Below, piece by piece: positions 47,701 through 61,021 of a stretch of 64,000 nucleotides of DNA (position 1 is the first letter of the stretch; the number at the start of each line of letters is the position of its first letter). The position numbers and the translations under genes were made by a program. Origin of the DNA: Heyndrickxia vini (GTDB lineage Bacteria > Bacillota > Bacilli > Bacillales > Bacillaceae_C); assembly GCF_016772275.1 (NCBI RefSeq), contig NZ_CP065425.1:1044001-1108000 (forward strand), given 5' to 3'. Under the pieces are notes generated by a model. The model was given only the letters and a program-made list of their open reading frames with translations, did not search any database and had not been told where the DNA came from.

Positions 47701-47728
47701 AGAAAATGTAGCAAGGGTAATTTTTTTT
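47686..47728 (+). terminator. Terminator of the glutaredoxin-like gene
   Basis: TTACCCTGCTA pairs with TAGCAAGGGTAA (one bulged A), followed by eight T. It overlaps the next promoter. Confidence 0.8.
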
Positions 47729-47736
47729 ATTGCTGA

Positions 47737-47772
47737 TGGGACATAATATGTCTACGCGGGACGTAAAGCGAC
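47737..47772 (+). promoter_or_regulatory. CggR operator
   Basis: TGGGAC-N6-TGTC-N4-CGGGAC-N6-CGAC reproduces the two-half-site CggR operator of B. subtilis, with changes only in the first and last half-site. It lies about 30-65 bases downstream of the predicted start of transcription, so CggR would block elongation. Fructose-1,6-bisphosphate relieves this. Confidence 0.88.
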
Positions 47773-47797
47773 CTAGATAACTGAAGGGATTATTTCT

Positions 47798-48820
47798 ATG
47801 TATTCTTTAATTGAGCTTCAAAAAAAATTATTACCTGACATGCTTTTAACTATGCAGAAGCGTTACCAAATTCTTCGTTCCATTCGATTTATGGAGCCTG
47901 TTGGCAGAAGAACTTTGGCACAAGTTCTTGGTCTTTCAGAACGCATATTGCGTAGTGAAGTTGAATTTTTAAATGACCAAAAGCTAATCACAATTAAAAC
48001 GAGTGGTATGACAGTTTCTCAGCAAGGCCTATCAGTTTTACAAGGTTTGGAAGGAATAATGAGAGATGTCACGGGTATTAATGAAATGGAAGAGAGATTA
48101 AAAAAGGAATTAAATCTTCAAGAAGTAGTAATCGTTCCCGGAGATAGCGATGAAACGCCGTGGGTTAAACAAGAACTTGGAAGAGCTTGTGCAAAAAGAA
48201 TGAAAAAGCGCTTAGTTGGAGAAAATATCATCGCAGTAGCTGGTGGATCGACCATGGCAGCTGTAGCTGATATGTTGACATTTGACTTTATCGGGAATAC
48301 CAATACACTATTTGTTCCGGCTAGAGGTGGAATTGGTGAAGATGTCAAAAACGAAGCAAATTCTATTTGTGCAAAAATGGCTGAAAATACCGGCTGCAAA
48401 CATCGTGTGCTGTATGTACCTGATCAGGTAAGTAAAGAGGTATATGAATCCTTTGTTAAAGAACCTATTATTAAAGAGGTTTTAAGTTTAATTAAAAAAG
48501 CCAACATGCTTTTACATGGTATTGGGGATGCTAACGTAATGGCGAAGCGCCGTAATACGAAGGAAGAAGATATGGAAATTATTAAGGATGGACACGCAGT
48601 GGGAGAGGCCTTTGGTTATTATTTTAATGAGGCTGGAGAGGTAGTACATAAAGTTCCTACTGTTGGATTACAGCTTGATGATTTTTCCCATATCGAACAT
48701 GTTCTTGCTGTTGCAGGTGGGTCTTCGAAAGCAAAAGCAATAAAGGCTTGCATGAAAAGTGCTACTAATTCAACTGTGTTAATCACTGATGAGGGTGCAG
48801 CAAAAAAAATATTAAGCTAG
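47798..48820 (+). CDS. cggR: Central glycolytic gene regulator
   Basis: A 340-residue SorC/DeoR-family repressor. The N-terminal HTH (GRRTLAQVLGLSERILRSEV) is followed by a sugar-phosphate-binding domain (VAGGSTMAAVADM, ARGGIGEDVKNEAN). It represses its own operon with gapA, and the operator is directly upstream. ATG has GAAGGG upstream. Confidence 0.96.
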   Translation: MYSLIELQKKLLPDMLLTMQKRYQILRSIRFMEPVGRRTLAQVLGLSERILRSEVEFLNDQKLITIKTSGMTVSQQGLSVLQGLEGIMRDVTGINEMEERLKKELNLQEVVIVPGDSDETPWVKQELGRACAKRMKKRLVGENIIAVAGGSTMAAVADMLTFDFIGNTNTLFVPARGGIGEDVKNEANSICAKMAENTGCKHRVLYVPDQVSKEVYESFVKEPIIKEVLSLIKKANMLLHGIGDANVMAKRRNTKEEDMEIIKDGHAVGEAFGYYFNEAGEVVHKVPTVGLQLDDFSHIEHVLAVAGGSSKAKAIKACMKSATNSTVLITDEGAAKKILS

Positions 48821-48836
48821 TAGTTAAGTTATTCCT

Positions 48837-48860
48837 TTTCAAAAGAATTTACTTTTGAAA
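48837..48860 (+). promoter_or_regulatory. Stem-loop between cggR and gapA
   Basis: TTTCAAAAG and CTTTTGAAA form a nine-base hairpin with no T run. In B. subtilis an endonuclease cut near a stem-loop here separates unstable cggR RNA from stable gapA RNA. This hairpin could serve the same purpose; inference. Confidence 0.5.
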
Positions 48861-48896
48861 TTAAATAAATTAAGTGATCACAAGGAGGAAATATAA

Positions 48897-49904
<1,008 letters not shown>

Positions 49905-50057
49905 TCTTTTAAATAACGTAAACAAATGGTATATTTTTCTTGAACCATCTTCTTAATAGAGACTATGTTAATATACATTGTAGTTTTGATTGAAGCGAGC
50001 AACTAAAAGTCGAAATCATCGTACAAGGTTGAAACAGTCTTAAAGAAAATGGACAAA

Positions 50058-50088
50058 GGGGAGCGGGGAACATTCCCCCTCCCTTTTT
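50058..50088 (+). terminator. Terminator between gapA and pgk
   Basis: GGGGAGCGGGGAA pairs with TTCCCCCTCCC, followed by TTTTT. It lies about 150 bases after gapA, suggesting partial separation of gapA from pgk transcripts. A weak TTGAAC/TATGTT pair 18 bases apart at 49940-49969 could be a pgk promoter. Confidence 0.7.
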
Positions 50089-50126
50089 ACATAGTTTTTG
50101 TACACACAAAGGAGGGTACCTTACAA

Positions 50127-51311
50127 ATGAATAAGAAAACCATTAAAGATATCGATTTAAATGGGAAAAAAGTATTTTGCCGAGTTGATTTTAATGTACC
50201 GTTACAAAATGGAAATGTGACAGATGATACGCGTATCCGCGCTGCATTACCAACTATTCAATATTTAATTGACCAAGGAGCAAAGGTCATTCTAGCCAGC
50301 CATTTAGGTCGACCAAAAGGTCAAGTAGTTGAAGAATTACGATTAACTCCTGTTGCGAAACGACTAAGTGAACTATTAAAAAAAGATATCCGTAAATCAA
50401 ACGAAGCTTATGGTGAAATTGCACAAGCAGAAATTGATAAATTAGAAAATGGTGATGTCCTCCTTTTAGAAAATGTTCGTTTCTACCCTGGCGAGGAAAA
50501 AAATGATCCGGAATTAGCGAAAAGCTTTGCTGATTTAGCTGATGTATATGTGAATGATGCATTTGGTGCTGCTCACCGTGCCCATGCGTCAACAGAGGGG
50601 ATTGCTCAATACCTACCAGCTGTTGCCGGCTTCCTGATGGAAAAGGAGCTTGAAGTTCTTGGTAAGGCACTTTCAAATCCTGAACGTCCTTTCACTGCTA
50701 TTATCGGAGGAGCGAAGGTAAAAGATAAAATTGGTGTTATCGACAACTTGCTTGATAAAGTCGATAATCTCATTATCGGTGGCGGTCTTGCTTATACATT
50801 TGTGAAAGCAAAAGGCCACGAAGTAGGAAAATCATTATTAGAAGAAGATAAAATTGATTTAGCAAAATCCTTTATGGAAAAAGCGGAACAAAAAAATGTG
50901 AAGTTCTATATGCCTGTCGATGTAGTAGTTGCTGATGATTTTTCTGATTCTGCCAACAAAAAAGTTGTAGCAATCGATGAAATTCCATCCGATTGGGAAG
51001 CACTAGATATCGGTCCGAAAACAGTTGAAATTTATCGTGATGTCATCGGACAATCTAAGCTTGTCATTTGGAATGGACCTATGGGTGTATTTGAACTCGA
51101 ATCATTTGCAAACGGAACAAAAGGTGTGGCAAATGCGCTAGCTGACGCATCAAATACGTATTCTGTAATTGGTGGCGGAGATTCAGCAGCTGCAGTTGAA
51201 AAATTTAATCTTGCAGACAAAATGAGCCATATCTCAACAGGTGGCGGTGCTTCCCTAGAGTTTATGGAAGGTAAAACTTTACCAGGCGTTGCTGCCTTAA
51301 ATGATAAATAA
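50127..51311 (+). CDS. pgk: Phosphoglycerate kinase
   Basis: 394 residues. N-terminal RVDFNVPL and the ATP/ADP region [11 protein letters not shown] are typical; [12 protein letters not shown] near the C-terminus also matches. I chose ATG 50127 with AGGAGGGTA upstream; a longer frame to 50049 would run through the terminator. It makes ATP from 1,3-bisphosphoglycerate in the cytosol. Confidence 0.98.
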   Translation: MNKKTIKDIDLNGKKVFCRVDFNVPLQNGNVTDDTRIRAALPTIQYLIDQGAKVILASHLGRPKGQVVEELRLTPVAKRLSELLKKDIRKSNEAYGEIAQAEIDKLENGDVLLLENVRFYPGEEKNDPELAKSFADLADVYVNDAFGAAHRAHASTEGIAQYLPAVAGFLMEKELEVLGKALSNPERPFTAIIGGAKVKDKIGVIDNLLDKVDNLIIGGGLAYTFVKAKGHEVGKSLLEEDKIDLAKSFMEKAEQKNVKFYMPVDVVVADDFSDSANKKVVAIDEIPSDWEALDIGPKTVEIYRDVIGQSKLVIWNGPMGVFELESFANGTKGVANALADASNTYSVIGGGDSAAAVEKFNLADKMSHISTGGGASLEFMEGKTLPGVAALNDK

Positions 51312-51356
51312 TCAATAATGAAGGATGTTTTCGTAAAGTTAGTTGTGTTGTGTTTA

Positions 51357-51449
51357 ACAATATGAAAACGCAGAGTGGATTGGAGCGAAAGGAACCTGAC
51401 TCCTGTGGGATATAGAGGAAAGCAGGTTCCTGTAGCGGAAAGTAACGGT
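51357..51449 (+). repeat. Dispersed intergenic element, copy D (intermediate form)
   Basis: The core CAGAGTGGATTGGAGCG is followed by CCTGACTCCTGTGGGA and by GTTCCTGTAGCGGAAAG. About 90 bases long: more of the middle is kept than in copies A, B and C but less than in E. It fills much of the gap between pgk and tpiA. Confidence 0.78.
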
Positions 51450-51509
51450 CTATGTCCCAAAAACAACAAAGAGGAAATGTACTTTTTCCCCACAATCTTT
51501 ACACAATGA

Positions 51510-55160
<3,651 letters not shown>

Positions 55161-55166
55161 TAAACT

Positions 55167-55197
55167 AAAAGCCGGCACTAAACTGCCGGCTTTTTTT
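55167..55197 (+). terminator. Terminator after eno
   Basis: AAAAGCCGGCA pairs with TGCCGGCTTTT over six bases, followed by a run of T. Confidence 0.92.
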
Positions 55198-55242
55198 ACG
55201 TTATTCACTTTTTATAATAATTATACGAAAATTTGAATATTT

Positions 55243-55255
55243 GGTGCCAGGCACC
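55243..55255. repeat. Short palindromic repeat GGTGCCAGGCACC
   Basis: A 13-base near-palindrome between eno and secG. Two more copies with T in place of C (GGTGTCAGGCACC) are adjacent at 58812-58838. Confidence 0.6.
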
Positions 55256-55334
55256 GAAAATTTCGTTTGTGTACAAGGTGGAATTGTGGTACATTTAAGG
55301 TACGTTTAGATGTTCGATTTGGAGGTGGGGTCTC

Positions 55335-55568
55335 ATGCATACTTTATTTTTGACTTTATTGGTGATTGATGCGATCGCTTTAATTATTGTAGTACTTTTA
55401 CAGTCAGGAAAAAGTGCTGGATTGTCAGGAGCGATTTCCGGTGGTGCTGAGCAGTTATTCGGGAAGCAAAAAGCTCGTGGAATGGATTTAGTTTTACATC
55501 GAATCACTGTAGTTCTTTCAGTATTATTTATTATTTTAGCACTTGGCGTATCATATTTTGGAATATAA
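55335..55568 (+). CDS. secG: Preprotein translocase subunit SecG
   Basis: A 77-residue membrane protein with two transmembrane helices ([19 protein letters not shown] in part, and [17 protein letters not shown] in part) joined by [20 protein letters not shown], the SecG loop motif. It sits between eno and est-rnr-smpB-ssrA as in B. subtilis. GGAGGTGGGG precedes ATG. Confidence 0.95.
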   Translation: MHTLFLTLLVIDAIALIIVVLLQSGKSAGLSGAISGGAEQLFGKQKARGMDLVLHRITVVLSVLFIILALGVSYFGI

Positions 55569-55581
55569 TAATACAAAAGCT

Positions 55582-55614
55582 ACCTGACTTACCGTACGGT
55601 TGGTCGGGTTTTTT
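55582..55614 (+). terminator. Terminator after secG
   Basis: ACCTGAC, an inner ACCG/CGGT pair and GTCGGGT form a stem, followed by TTTTTTG. Confidence 0.8.
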
Positions 55615-55696
55615 GTTTTTAGTACATATTTCTGGAATGTTCTTCATTTCTCTGTTAAAAATAAGGTAAGAATACATATGTAAAGGAGTTCACATC

Positions 55697-56443
55697 ATGA
55701 AAATAGTGCCGCCAAAGCCTTTTACATTTGAAGCGGGTAAACGTGCTGTCTTGTTATTACACGGTTTCACAGGTAGTTCAGCTGATGTTCGGATGTTGGG
55801 ACGGTTTCTTGAAAAACAAGGATATACATCCCACGCACCTATCTACAAAGGGCATGGAGTTCCACCGGAAGAATTAGTACATACAGGTCCGGATGATTGG
55901 TGGAAGGATGTAATAGCAGGCTATGAACATTTGAAAAATAAAGGATACGAAGAAATAGCTGTAGCCGGATTGTCACTAGGTGGGGTATTTTCCCTGAAAT
56001 TGGGTTACACTGTACCTGTAAAGGGAATAATCCCTATGTGTGCACCGATGTATATTAAAAGTGAAGAAACAATGTACAATGGTGTTGTCGACTATGCTCG
56101 CCAGTATAAAAAATTTGAAGGAAAAGAAGAAAATCAAATTAATAAAGAAATTGAAGAATTTAAAAAAACACCAATGGAAACATTGAAAGGATTACAGAAT
56201 TTGATATCAGAAGTAAGAGAAAATGTGGATATGATCTATTCACCGACCTTTGTTGTTCAGGCTCGACATGATGAAATGATCAATACTGACAGTGCGAATA
56301 TTATTTATAATCATGTGGAATCTGAACAGAAGGAAATAAAATGGTATGAAGAATCCGGACATGTTATTACGTTAGATAAGGAAAAAGAACAATTACATCA
56401 AGATGTTTACGATTTTCTCGAACATCTAAATTGGTCTGAATAA
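55697..56443 (+). CDS. est: Carboxylesterase (Est/YvaK-like)
   Basis: A 248-residue alpha/beta hydrolase. The oxyanion region is [10 protein letters not shown], nucleophile Ser in [10 protein letters not shown], Asp in ARHDEMI and His in ESGHVIT. It matches the Est enzymes of Bacillus/Geobacillus, which hydrolyse short-chain esters. AAAGGAG precedes ATG. rnr follows 12 bases later. Confidence 0.95.
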   Translation: MKIVPPKPFTFEAGKRAVLLLHGFTGSSADVRMLGRFLEKQGYTSHAPIYKGHGVPPEELVHTGPDDWWKDVIAGYEHLKNKGYEEIAVAGLSLGGVFSLKLGYTVPVKGIIPMCAPMYIKSEETMYNGVVDYARQYKKFEGKEENQINKEIEEFKKTPMETLKGLQNLISEVRENVDMIYSPTFVVQARHDEMINTDSANIIYNHVESEQKEIKWYEESGHVITLDKEKEQLHQDVYDFLEHLNWSE

Positions 56444-56455
56444 GGAGGGATGTAA

Positions 56456-58795
56456 ATGGATGAAAAAACGCAATCTCAGATTGAACGTATTTTAACCTAT
56501 ATGAAAGACGAAGCATACAAACCATTGACAGTGCAGGAACTAGAAGAAGTATTCGGAATTGAAGATTCTGCTGGATTTAAAGATTTTGTAAAAACTCTCG
56601 TGCTAATGGAAGAGAGAGGACTTGTCGTCCGAACGAGAAGCAATCGCTACGGACTCCCAGCCAAAATGAATTTGGTCCGTGGGAAAATGATTGGACATGC
56701 GAAAGGGTTTGCATTTGTAACACCCGATGAACCAGGATTTGATGATATTTTTATCCCACCACATGAAAAAAATAATGCTATCCATGGGGACGTTGTATTA
56801 GTTCGGGTTTCATCTGAAAGTTCTGGTTCAAGACGTGAAGGTTCAGTTGTAAGGATTTTAGAACGTGGAATTACGGAAGTTGTCGGAACATATACCGAGA
56901 GTAAATATTTTGGCTTTGTTATTCCAGACGATAAAAAATTTGGCAGCGATATTTTTATTCCAAAAAATGCGAATAAAGGTGCAGTTGAAGGGCATAAAGT
57001 CGTCGTACATATAACGGGATATCCGGAAGGTCATAAAAATGCCGAGGGTGAGGTTGTCCAAATTCTTGGTCATAAAAATGATCCAGGTGTGGACATCTTA
57101 TCCATTATCCATAAACATGGGCTACCACAGGCATTCCCTGAAGAGGTACTGCAACAAGCGAATAGTGTGCCTGAAGAAATTGATGAAAATGAAATAGGTA
57201 ATCGCAGGGATCTACGTGATCAAACGATTGTAACCATTGATGGTGCCGATGCAAAAGACTTAGATGATGCGGTAACAGTAACAAAACTAGAAAATGGCCA
57301 CTATAAATTAGGGGTACATATTGCTGATGTCACACATTATGTAACGGAAGGTTCCCCAATTGACCGGGAAGCTTTAGAAAGAGGCACAAGTGTCTATTTA
57401 GTTGATCGGGTTATCCCGATGATTCCACATCGTTTATCAAATGGAATATGTTCATTGAATCCAAAAGTGAATCGTTTTACATTATCATGTGAAATGGAAA
57501 TTAATGATAAAGGTGAAGTCGTTAATCATGAAATTTTCGAAAGTATCATAAAGACAACGGAGCGAATGACTTATTCCGATGTAAATAAAATTTTAGTTGA
57601 TAAAGATGAGGAATTAAGGGAACGATACGAGCCTATTGTACCGATGTTTGAAACGATGGAACAGTTGGCGCAAATTTTGCGCACGAAACGGATGGAACGA
57701 GGAGCAATTGATTTTGACTTTAAAGAAGCAAAAGTGATTGTGGATGATGAAGGGAAGCCTGTTGATGTTGTTACGCGTGAACGATCTGTTGCGGAACGAT
57801 TAATAGAGGAATTTATGCTGGCAGCAAATGAAACGATTGCAGAACATTTTCACTGGCTGGATGTACCATTCATGTATCGAATCCATGAAGATCCAAAAGA
57901 AGAGAAGCTGCAACGATTCTTTGAATTTATTACAAACTTCGGCTTGATTGTCCGTGGAACTGCTAATTCTGTTCATCCGCGTGCGCTTCAGGAAATTATC
58001 GAAGCAGTACAAGGAAAACCGGAGGAAATGGTCATTTCTACCGTTATGCTCCGCTCCATGCAGCAAGCAAAATATGATCCTGAAAGCCTCGGTCACTTTG
58101 GATTATCAACACAATTCTATACCCATTTCACTTCACCTATTCGACGTTATCCGGATTTAATCGTCCATCGATTAATTCGTACGTATTTAATTGAAGGAAA
58201 AATGGATGAAGCAACAAGAGCGAAATGGGATGCATCCTTACAGGAAATTGCTGATCATGCGTCGAAAATGGAGAGACGTGCAGTAGATGCTGAACGGGAT
58301 ACCGACGAGTTGAAAAAAGCAGAGTACATGGAAGATAAAGTGGGCGAAGAGTTTGATGGAATTATCAGTTCTGTAACAAACTTTGGTATGTTTGTGGAAT
58401 TACCTAATACGATTGAAGGACTTGTTCATGTCAGCTATATGACAGATGATTATTATCATTATGATGAGCGTCAATTTGCTATGATAGGAGAAAGAACAGG
58501 TAATGTCTTTCGGATTGGTGATGAAATTACCATTCGTGTCATAAACGTAAATAAAGATGAACATGATATCGACTTTGAAATTGTCGGAATGAAAAATAAT
58601 CGGGCAAGAAGGGGCGCACAAGAAAAGCCTCGAATTGTAAAAGTACGGGGATACAAAAAGGATTCGAAACAAAAAGGCCCACAAGAAAATAAAGATGAAG
58701 GCGAATGGTCCACACGCCCGCCAAAAACAAAAAAGAAAAAGAAAAAATCTTTTGCGAACACACCAAAAAATAAGCGAACAAAAAAACGTAAATGA
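56456..58795 (+). CDS. rnr: Ribonuclease R
   Basis: A 779-residue exoribonuclease that degrades structured RNA and helps tmRNA-mediated mRNA decay. N-terminal winged helix, two cold-shock domains, catalytic RNB domain with the Asp cluster [16 protein letters not shown]1 domain ([16 protein letters not shown]) and a very basic C-terminal tail ([12 protein letters not shown]). AAGGAGG precedes ATG. The length is normal. Confidence 0.97.
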   Translation: MDEKTQSQIERILTYMKDEAYKPLTVQELEEVFGIEDSAGFKDFVKTLVLMEERGLVVRTRSNRYGLPAKMNLVRGKMIGHAKGFAFVTPDEPGFDDIFIPPHEKNNAIHGDVVLVRVSSESSGSRREGSVVRILERGITEVVGTYTESKYFGFVIPDDKKFGSDIFIPKNANKGAVEGHKVVVHITGYPEGHKNAEGEVVQILGHKNDPGVDILSIIHKHGLPQAFPEEVLQQANSVPEEIDENEIGNRRDLRDQTIVTIDGADAKDLDDAVTVTKLENGHYKLGVHIADVTHYVTEGSPIDREALERGTSVYLVDRVIPMIPHRLSNGICSLNPKVNRFTLSCEMEINDKGEVVNHEIFESIIKTTERMTYSDVNKILVDKDEELRERYEPIVPMFETMEQLAQILRTKRMERGAIDFDFKEAKVIVDDEGKPVDVVTRERSVAERLIEEFMLAANETIAEHFHWLDVPFMYRIHEDPKEEKLQRFFEFITNFGLIVRGTANSVHPRALQEIIEAVQGKPEEMVISTVMLRSMQQAKYDPESLGHFGLSTQFYTHFTSPIRRYPDLIVHRLIRTYLIEGKMDEATRAKWDASLQEIADHASKMERRAVDAERDTDELKKAEYMEDKVGEEFDGIISSVTNFGMFVELPNTIEGLVHVSYMTDDYYHYDERQFAMIGERTGNVFRIGDEITIRVINVNKDEHDIDFEIVGMKNNRARRGAQEKPRIVKVRGYKKDSKQKGPQENKDEGEWSTRPPKTKKKKKKSFANTPKNKRTKKRK

Positions 58796-58810
58796 ATTGT
58801 AGCATCAATT

Positions 58811-58838
58811 AGGTGTCAGGCACCTGGTGTCAGGCACC
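58811..58838. repeat. Two adjacent GGTGTCAGGCACC repeats
   Basis: AGGTGTCAGGCACCT is followed at once by GGTGTCAGGCACC between rnr and smpB. Each is near-palindromic; the second, with TTTT after it, might act as a weak terminator. Confidence 0.6.
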
Positions 58839-58872
58839 TTTTAGGTCTTAAGGTCTAGGGGGAGTTGAAAAT

Positions 58873-59340
58873 ATGCCAAAAGGAGAAGGCAAGGTTGTTG
58901 CCCAAAATAAAAAGGCAAATCATGATTTTTTTATCGAAGAAACATTTGAAGCGGGAATCGTTCTTCAAGGAACAGAAATTAAATCGATTCGTGCAGGGCG
59001 TGTGAACTTAAAGGATTCATATGCGCGAATTCATAAAGGCGAAGTGTTCATATATAATATGCACATCAGCACATATGAACAAGGAAATCGTTATAATCAC
59101 GATCCATTGCGTGAAAGAAAATTATTGCTTCATCGTAAACAAATAAATAAATTAATCGGTGAAACGAAAGAGGCCGGATATGCATTAGTTCCTCTTAAAA
59201 TGTATTTAAAGGATGGCTATGCGAAGGTTTTAATTGGACTTGGAAAAGGGAAAAAGAAATACGATAAGCGGGAAGATTTAAAGAAAAAAGAAGCAAAACG
59301 TGAGATAGAAAAAGCATTTAAAGCACGTCAACAAATGTAA
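58873..59340 (+). CDS. smpB: SsrA-binding protein SmpB
   Basis: A 155-residue partner of tmRNA that binds its tRNA-like domain. Motifs: [34 protein letters not shown], and the C-terminal basic tail ([13 protein letters not shown]) that enters the ribosome. GGGGGAG precedes ATG. Directly upstream of ssrA, as in other Bacillus. Confidence 0.98.
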   Translation: MPKGEGKVVAQNKKANHDFFIEETFEAGIVLQGTEIKSIRAGRVNLKDSYARIHKGEVFIYNMHISTYEQGNRYNHDPLRERKLLLHRKQINKLIGETKEAGYALVPLKMYLKDGYAKVLIGLGKGKKKYDKREDLKKKEAKREIEKAFKARQQM

Positions 59341-59475
59341 CTTACACAAATTTACAATTGCATTCATCGCAAAACATGGTATAATAAAACATGTAATAGC
59401 CAGTTACTTTTAATGTTAAGCTCAGTTGTCTCGAGCGTCTTTCTCTTTATAAAAGAGATCGTAACCTTCTATCAT

Positions 59476-59838
59476 GGGGACGTTACGGATTCGACAGGGA
59501 TAGTTTGAGCTTAGGTTGCGAGTCGAGGGGGTCGTCCTCGTAAAAACGCCAAAGCCAATAATAACTGGCAAAACTAACAATAACCTCGCTTTTGCAGCGT
59601 AAGCTAGCATAGCGGATCCTCCCTCCATCGCCCATGTGGTAGGGTCAGGGTCTCAACTTTAGTGGGCTACGCCGGTTGTCCTCCGCCTGGGGACGATGGA
59701 AGAGACCAATCAGGCTAGCACTTCGGACGCCCGTCGATAGGCAGATGAAGGTGCGAAATACGAATATATCGACTACACTCGTAGATGCTTAAGTGGCAAT
59801 GTTTCTGGACGTGGGTTCGATTCCCACCGTCTCCACCA
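59476..59838 (+). ncRNA. ssrA: Transfer-messenger RNA
   Basis: 363 nt. The 5' GGGGAC pairs with GTCTCC before A and CCA at the 3' end (CCA encoded), and the T arm (GGTTCGATTCC) is clear. The tag frame starts at GGC 59567 and stops at TAA 59600-59602, giving GKTNNNLAFAA after the alanine carried by the RNA. The end LAFAA differs from LAA-type tags of many Bacillus (NVALAA in B. subtilis), but remains a hydrophobic AA end. smpB is upstream. Confidence 0.97.
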
Positions 59839-59880
59839 AATACATATTTAATATGCATTGGTGGAAAACCAATATATTAT

Positions 59881-59916
59881 AAAAGCGACTCATATAAAAA
59901 TGAGTCGCTTTTCTAT
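59881..59916 (+). terminator. Terminator of ssrA
   Basis: AAAAGCGACTCAT pairs with ATGAGTCGCTTTT over six bases, then TTCTATTT. Confidence 0.9.
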
Positions 59917-60239
59917 TTAAAATGGAAATGGTTGCTGATCCCAAATCTTCGTATCATCTAATGGGGCTTATGGTAAATTAGTAGTTTTATCTTGGTCCAT
60001 CACTTGAACATACAATCCATATTCTATGATCTGATGTCGCTTGTTCAGTATTATTTTTCTGCTGTCTACTTGACAGGTTGCAATTCTGTCCTGCAAAATA
60101 GCCTTTATAGTAGATAATTTCAAAAAATTATTTATTATTGTGTCTTGATTATGTAAATATTCATAGATGAATGAAAATGGAATTAATCCAAATTAAGTTG
60201 TGAGTATTAATAGTTTTGTTCGAGGAGGATTTGTAATAC
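59917..60239. other. Gene-free gap before the DUF2294 gene
   Basis: About 320 bases with no frame or RNA I can recognise. A promoter for the next gene is expected but no convincing -35/-10 pair stands out. A strong GAGGAGG site lies at 60222-60228. Confidence 0.5.
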
Positions 60240-60602
60240 ATGGAAAAATCGAAAGGCTTTATTGAATCAGAAATAAGCAAGGCAATTACTAAATGGGAAA
60301 AGGACTTTCTTGGTCGTGGATCACTATCCGTTAAAACCAATATCTTGCAGGACATGATAATTGTGAATTTACAAGGTATTTTAACACCAGCTGAATATTC
60401 TGTATGTGAAACAAAAACGGGAATGCTAACTATAAAAAGAACACGTTCGGAACTCGTTGAATCAGGTATAGAAGACCTTTATGAAATTATTCAAACAATA
60501 ACTGGGGAGAAGACTAAAAGTTTTCATACCGACTTAAGCTCTCGTACAGGAGAACGTGTGATGGTATTTAAATTATTTAATGATATTGAGTCAAAATTTT
60601 AA
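60240..60602 (+). CDS. DUF2294 family protein (YbcI-like)
   Basis: A 120-residue soluble protein with the DUF2294 pattern: FLGRGSLSVKTNILQDMI, VNLQGILTPAEYSV and HTDLSSRTGERVMVF. In B. subtilis the related ybcI lies in the ybcC-ndhF group, the homologs of dabA and dabB. Its place just before dabB here suggests it acts with inorganic-carbon uptake; the biochemical role is unknown. About 420 bases separate it from dabB. Confidence 0.8.
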   Translation: MEKSKGFIESEISKAITKWEKDFLGRGSLSVKTNILQDMIIVNLQGILTPAEYSVCETKTGMLTIKRTRSELVESGIEDLYEIIQTITGEKTKSFHTDLSSRTGERVMVFKLFNDIESKF

Positions 60603-60655
60603 TGTAATAAATATAATAAAATTGCTTATGGATAAAAATTAGGTTTAACAAAAAG

Positions 60656-60684
60656 TTGACAAATTTTATAATTTGTTTTAAATT
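60656..60684 (+). promoter_or_regulatory. Candidate promoter of dabBA
   Basis: A perfect -35 TTGACA, 17 bases, and -10 TAAATT, about 340 bases upstream of dabB. It would give a long leader holding the hairpins described next. A second TATAAT at 60814-60819 has no good -35. Confidence 0.5.
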
Positions 60685-60843
60685 ATATCTAGCTTAATTC
60701 TTGAAAAATGTTTAATATGTAAAATTTAAAATTTTAGGGCTTTGGCATTTTTCTAATTTATATTGGTTTAATGAGAAGGTTTTCTAACTAATTTTTTTAC
60801 ATTTTTTTGTTATTATAATAGTACACAAACAAATAAAAGGTAG

Positions 60844-60948
60844 CTCTTCAAAAAACTTGGGTGAAGTTAGTTGAAGAGAAACCGACAATTTTCAAAATTC
60901 ATTGATTAAAGAAGTTCAGTGGATTTTTAAAGTTGTCGGTTTTTTTAT
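60844..60948 (+). ncRNA. Structured leader with terminator upstream of dabBA
   Basis: Hairpin 1: CTCTTCAA (60844-60851) with TTGAAGAG (60871-60878), with inner stem AACTT/AAGTT and loop GGGTG. Hairpin 2, a terminator: AAACCGACAATTTT pairs with AAAGTTGTCGGTTT over a loop of about 36 bases, then TTTTT. This arrangement looks like an attenuator or riboswitch expression platform for dabBA. I recognise no known riboswitch class. The rest of the gap 60603-61021 is AT-rich with no gene seen. Confidence 0.5.
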
Positions 60949-61021
60949 TAGTTAAATTAATCAAACCTTATCCGTAATTAACAGGAATTTTTTTAATGTC
61001 AGCTAGTAAGGAGAATTATAA

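Noticed and set aside
50049-50126. Longer start for pgk
   Set aside because: It would run through a hairpin terminator; AGGAGGG supports 50127.
58400-58808. Reverse-strand frames over the end of rnr
   Set aside because: Shadow of the basic tail and S1 domain of RNase R.
59422-59628. Reverse-strand frame over the tmRNA start
   Set aside because: The region is explained by ssrA.
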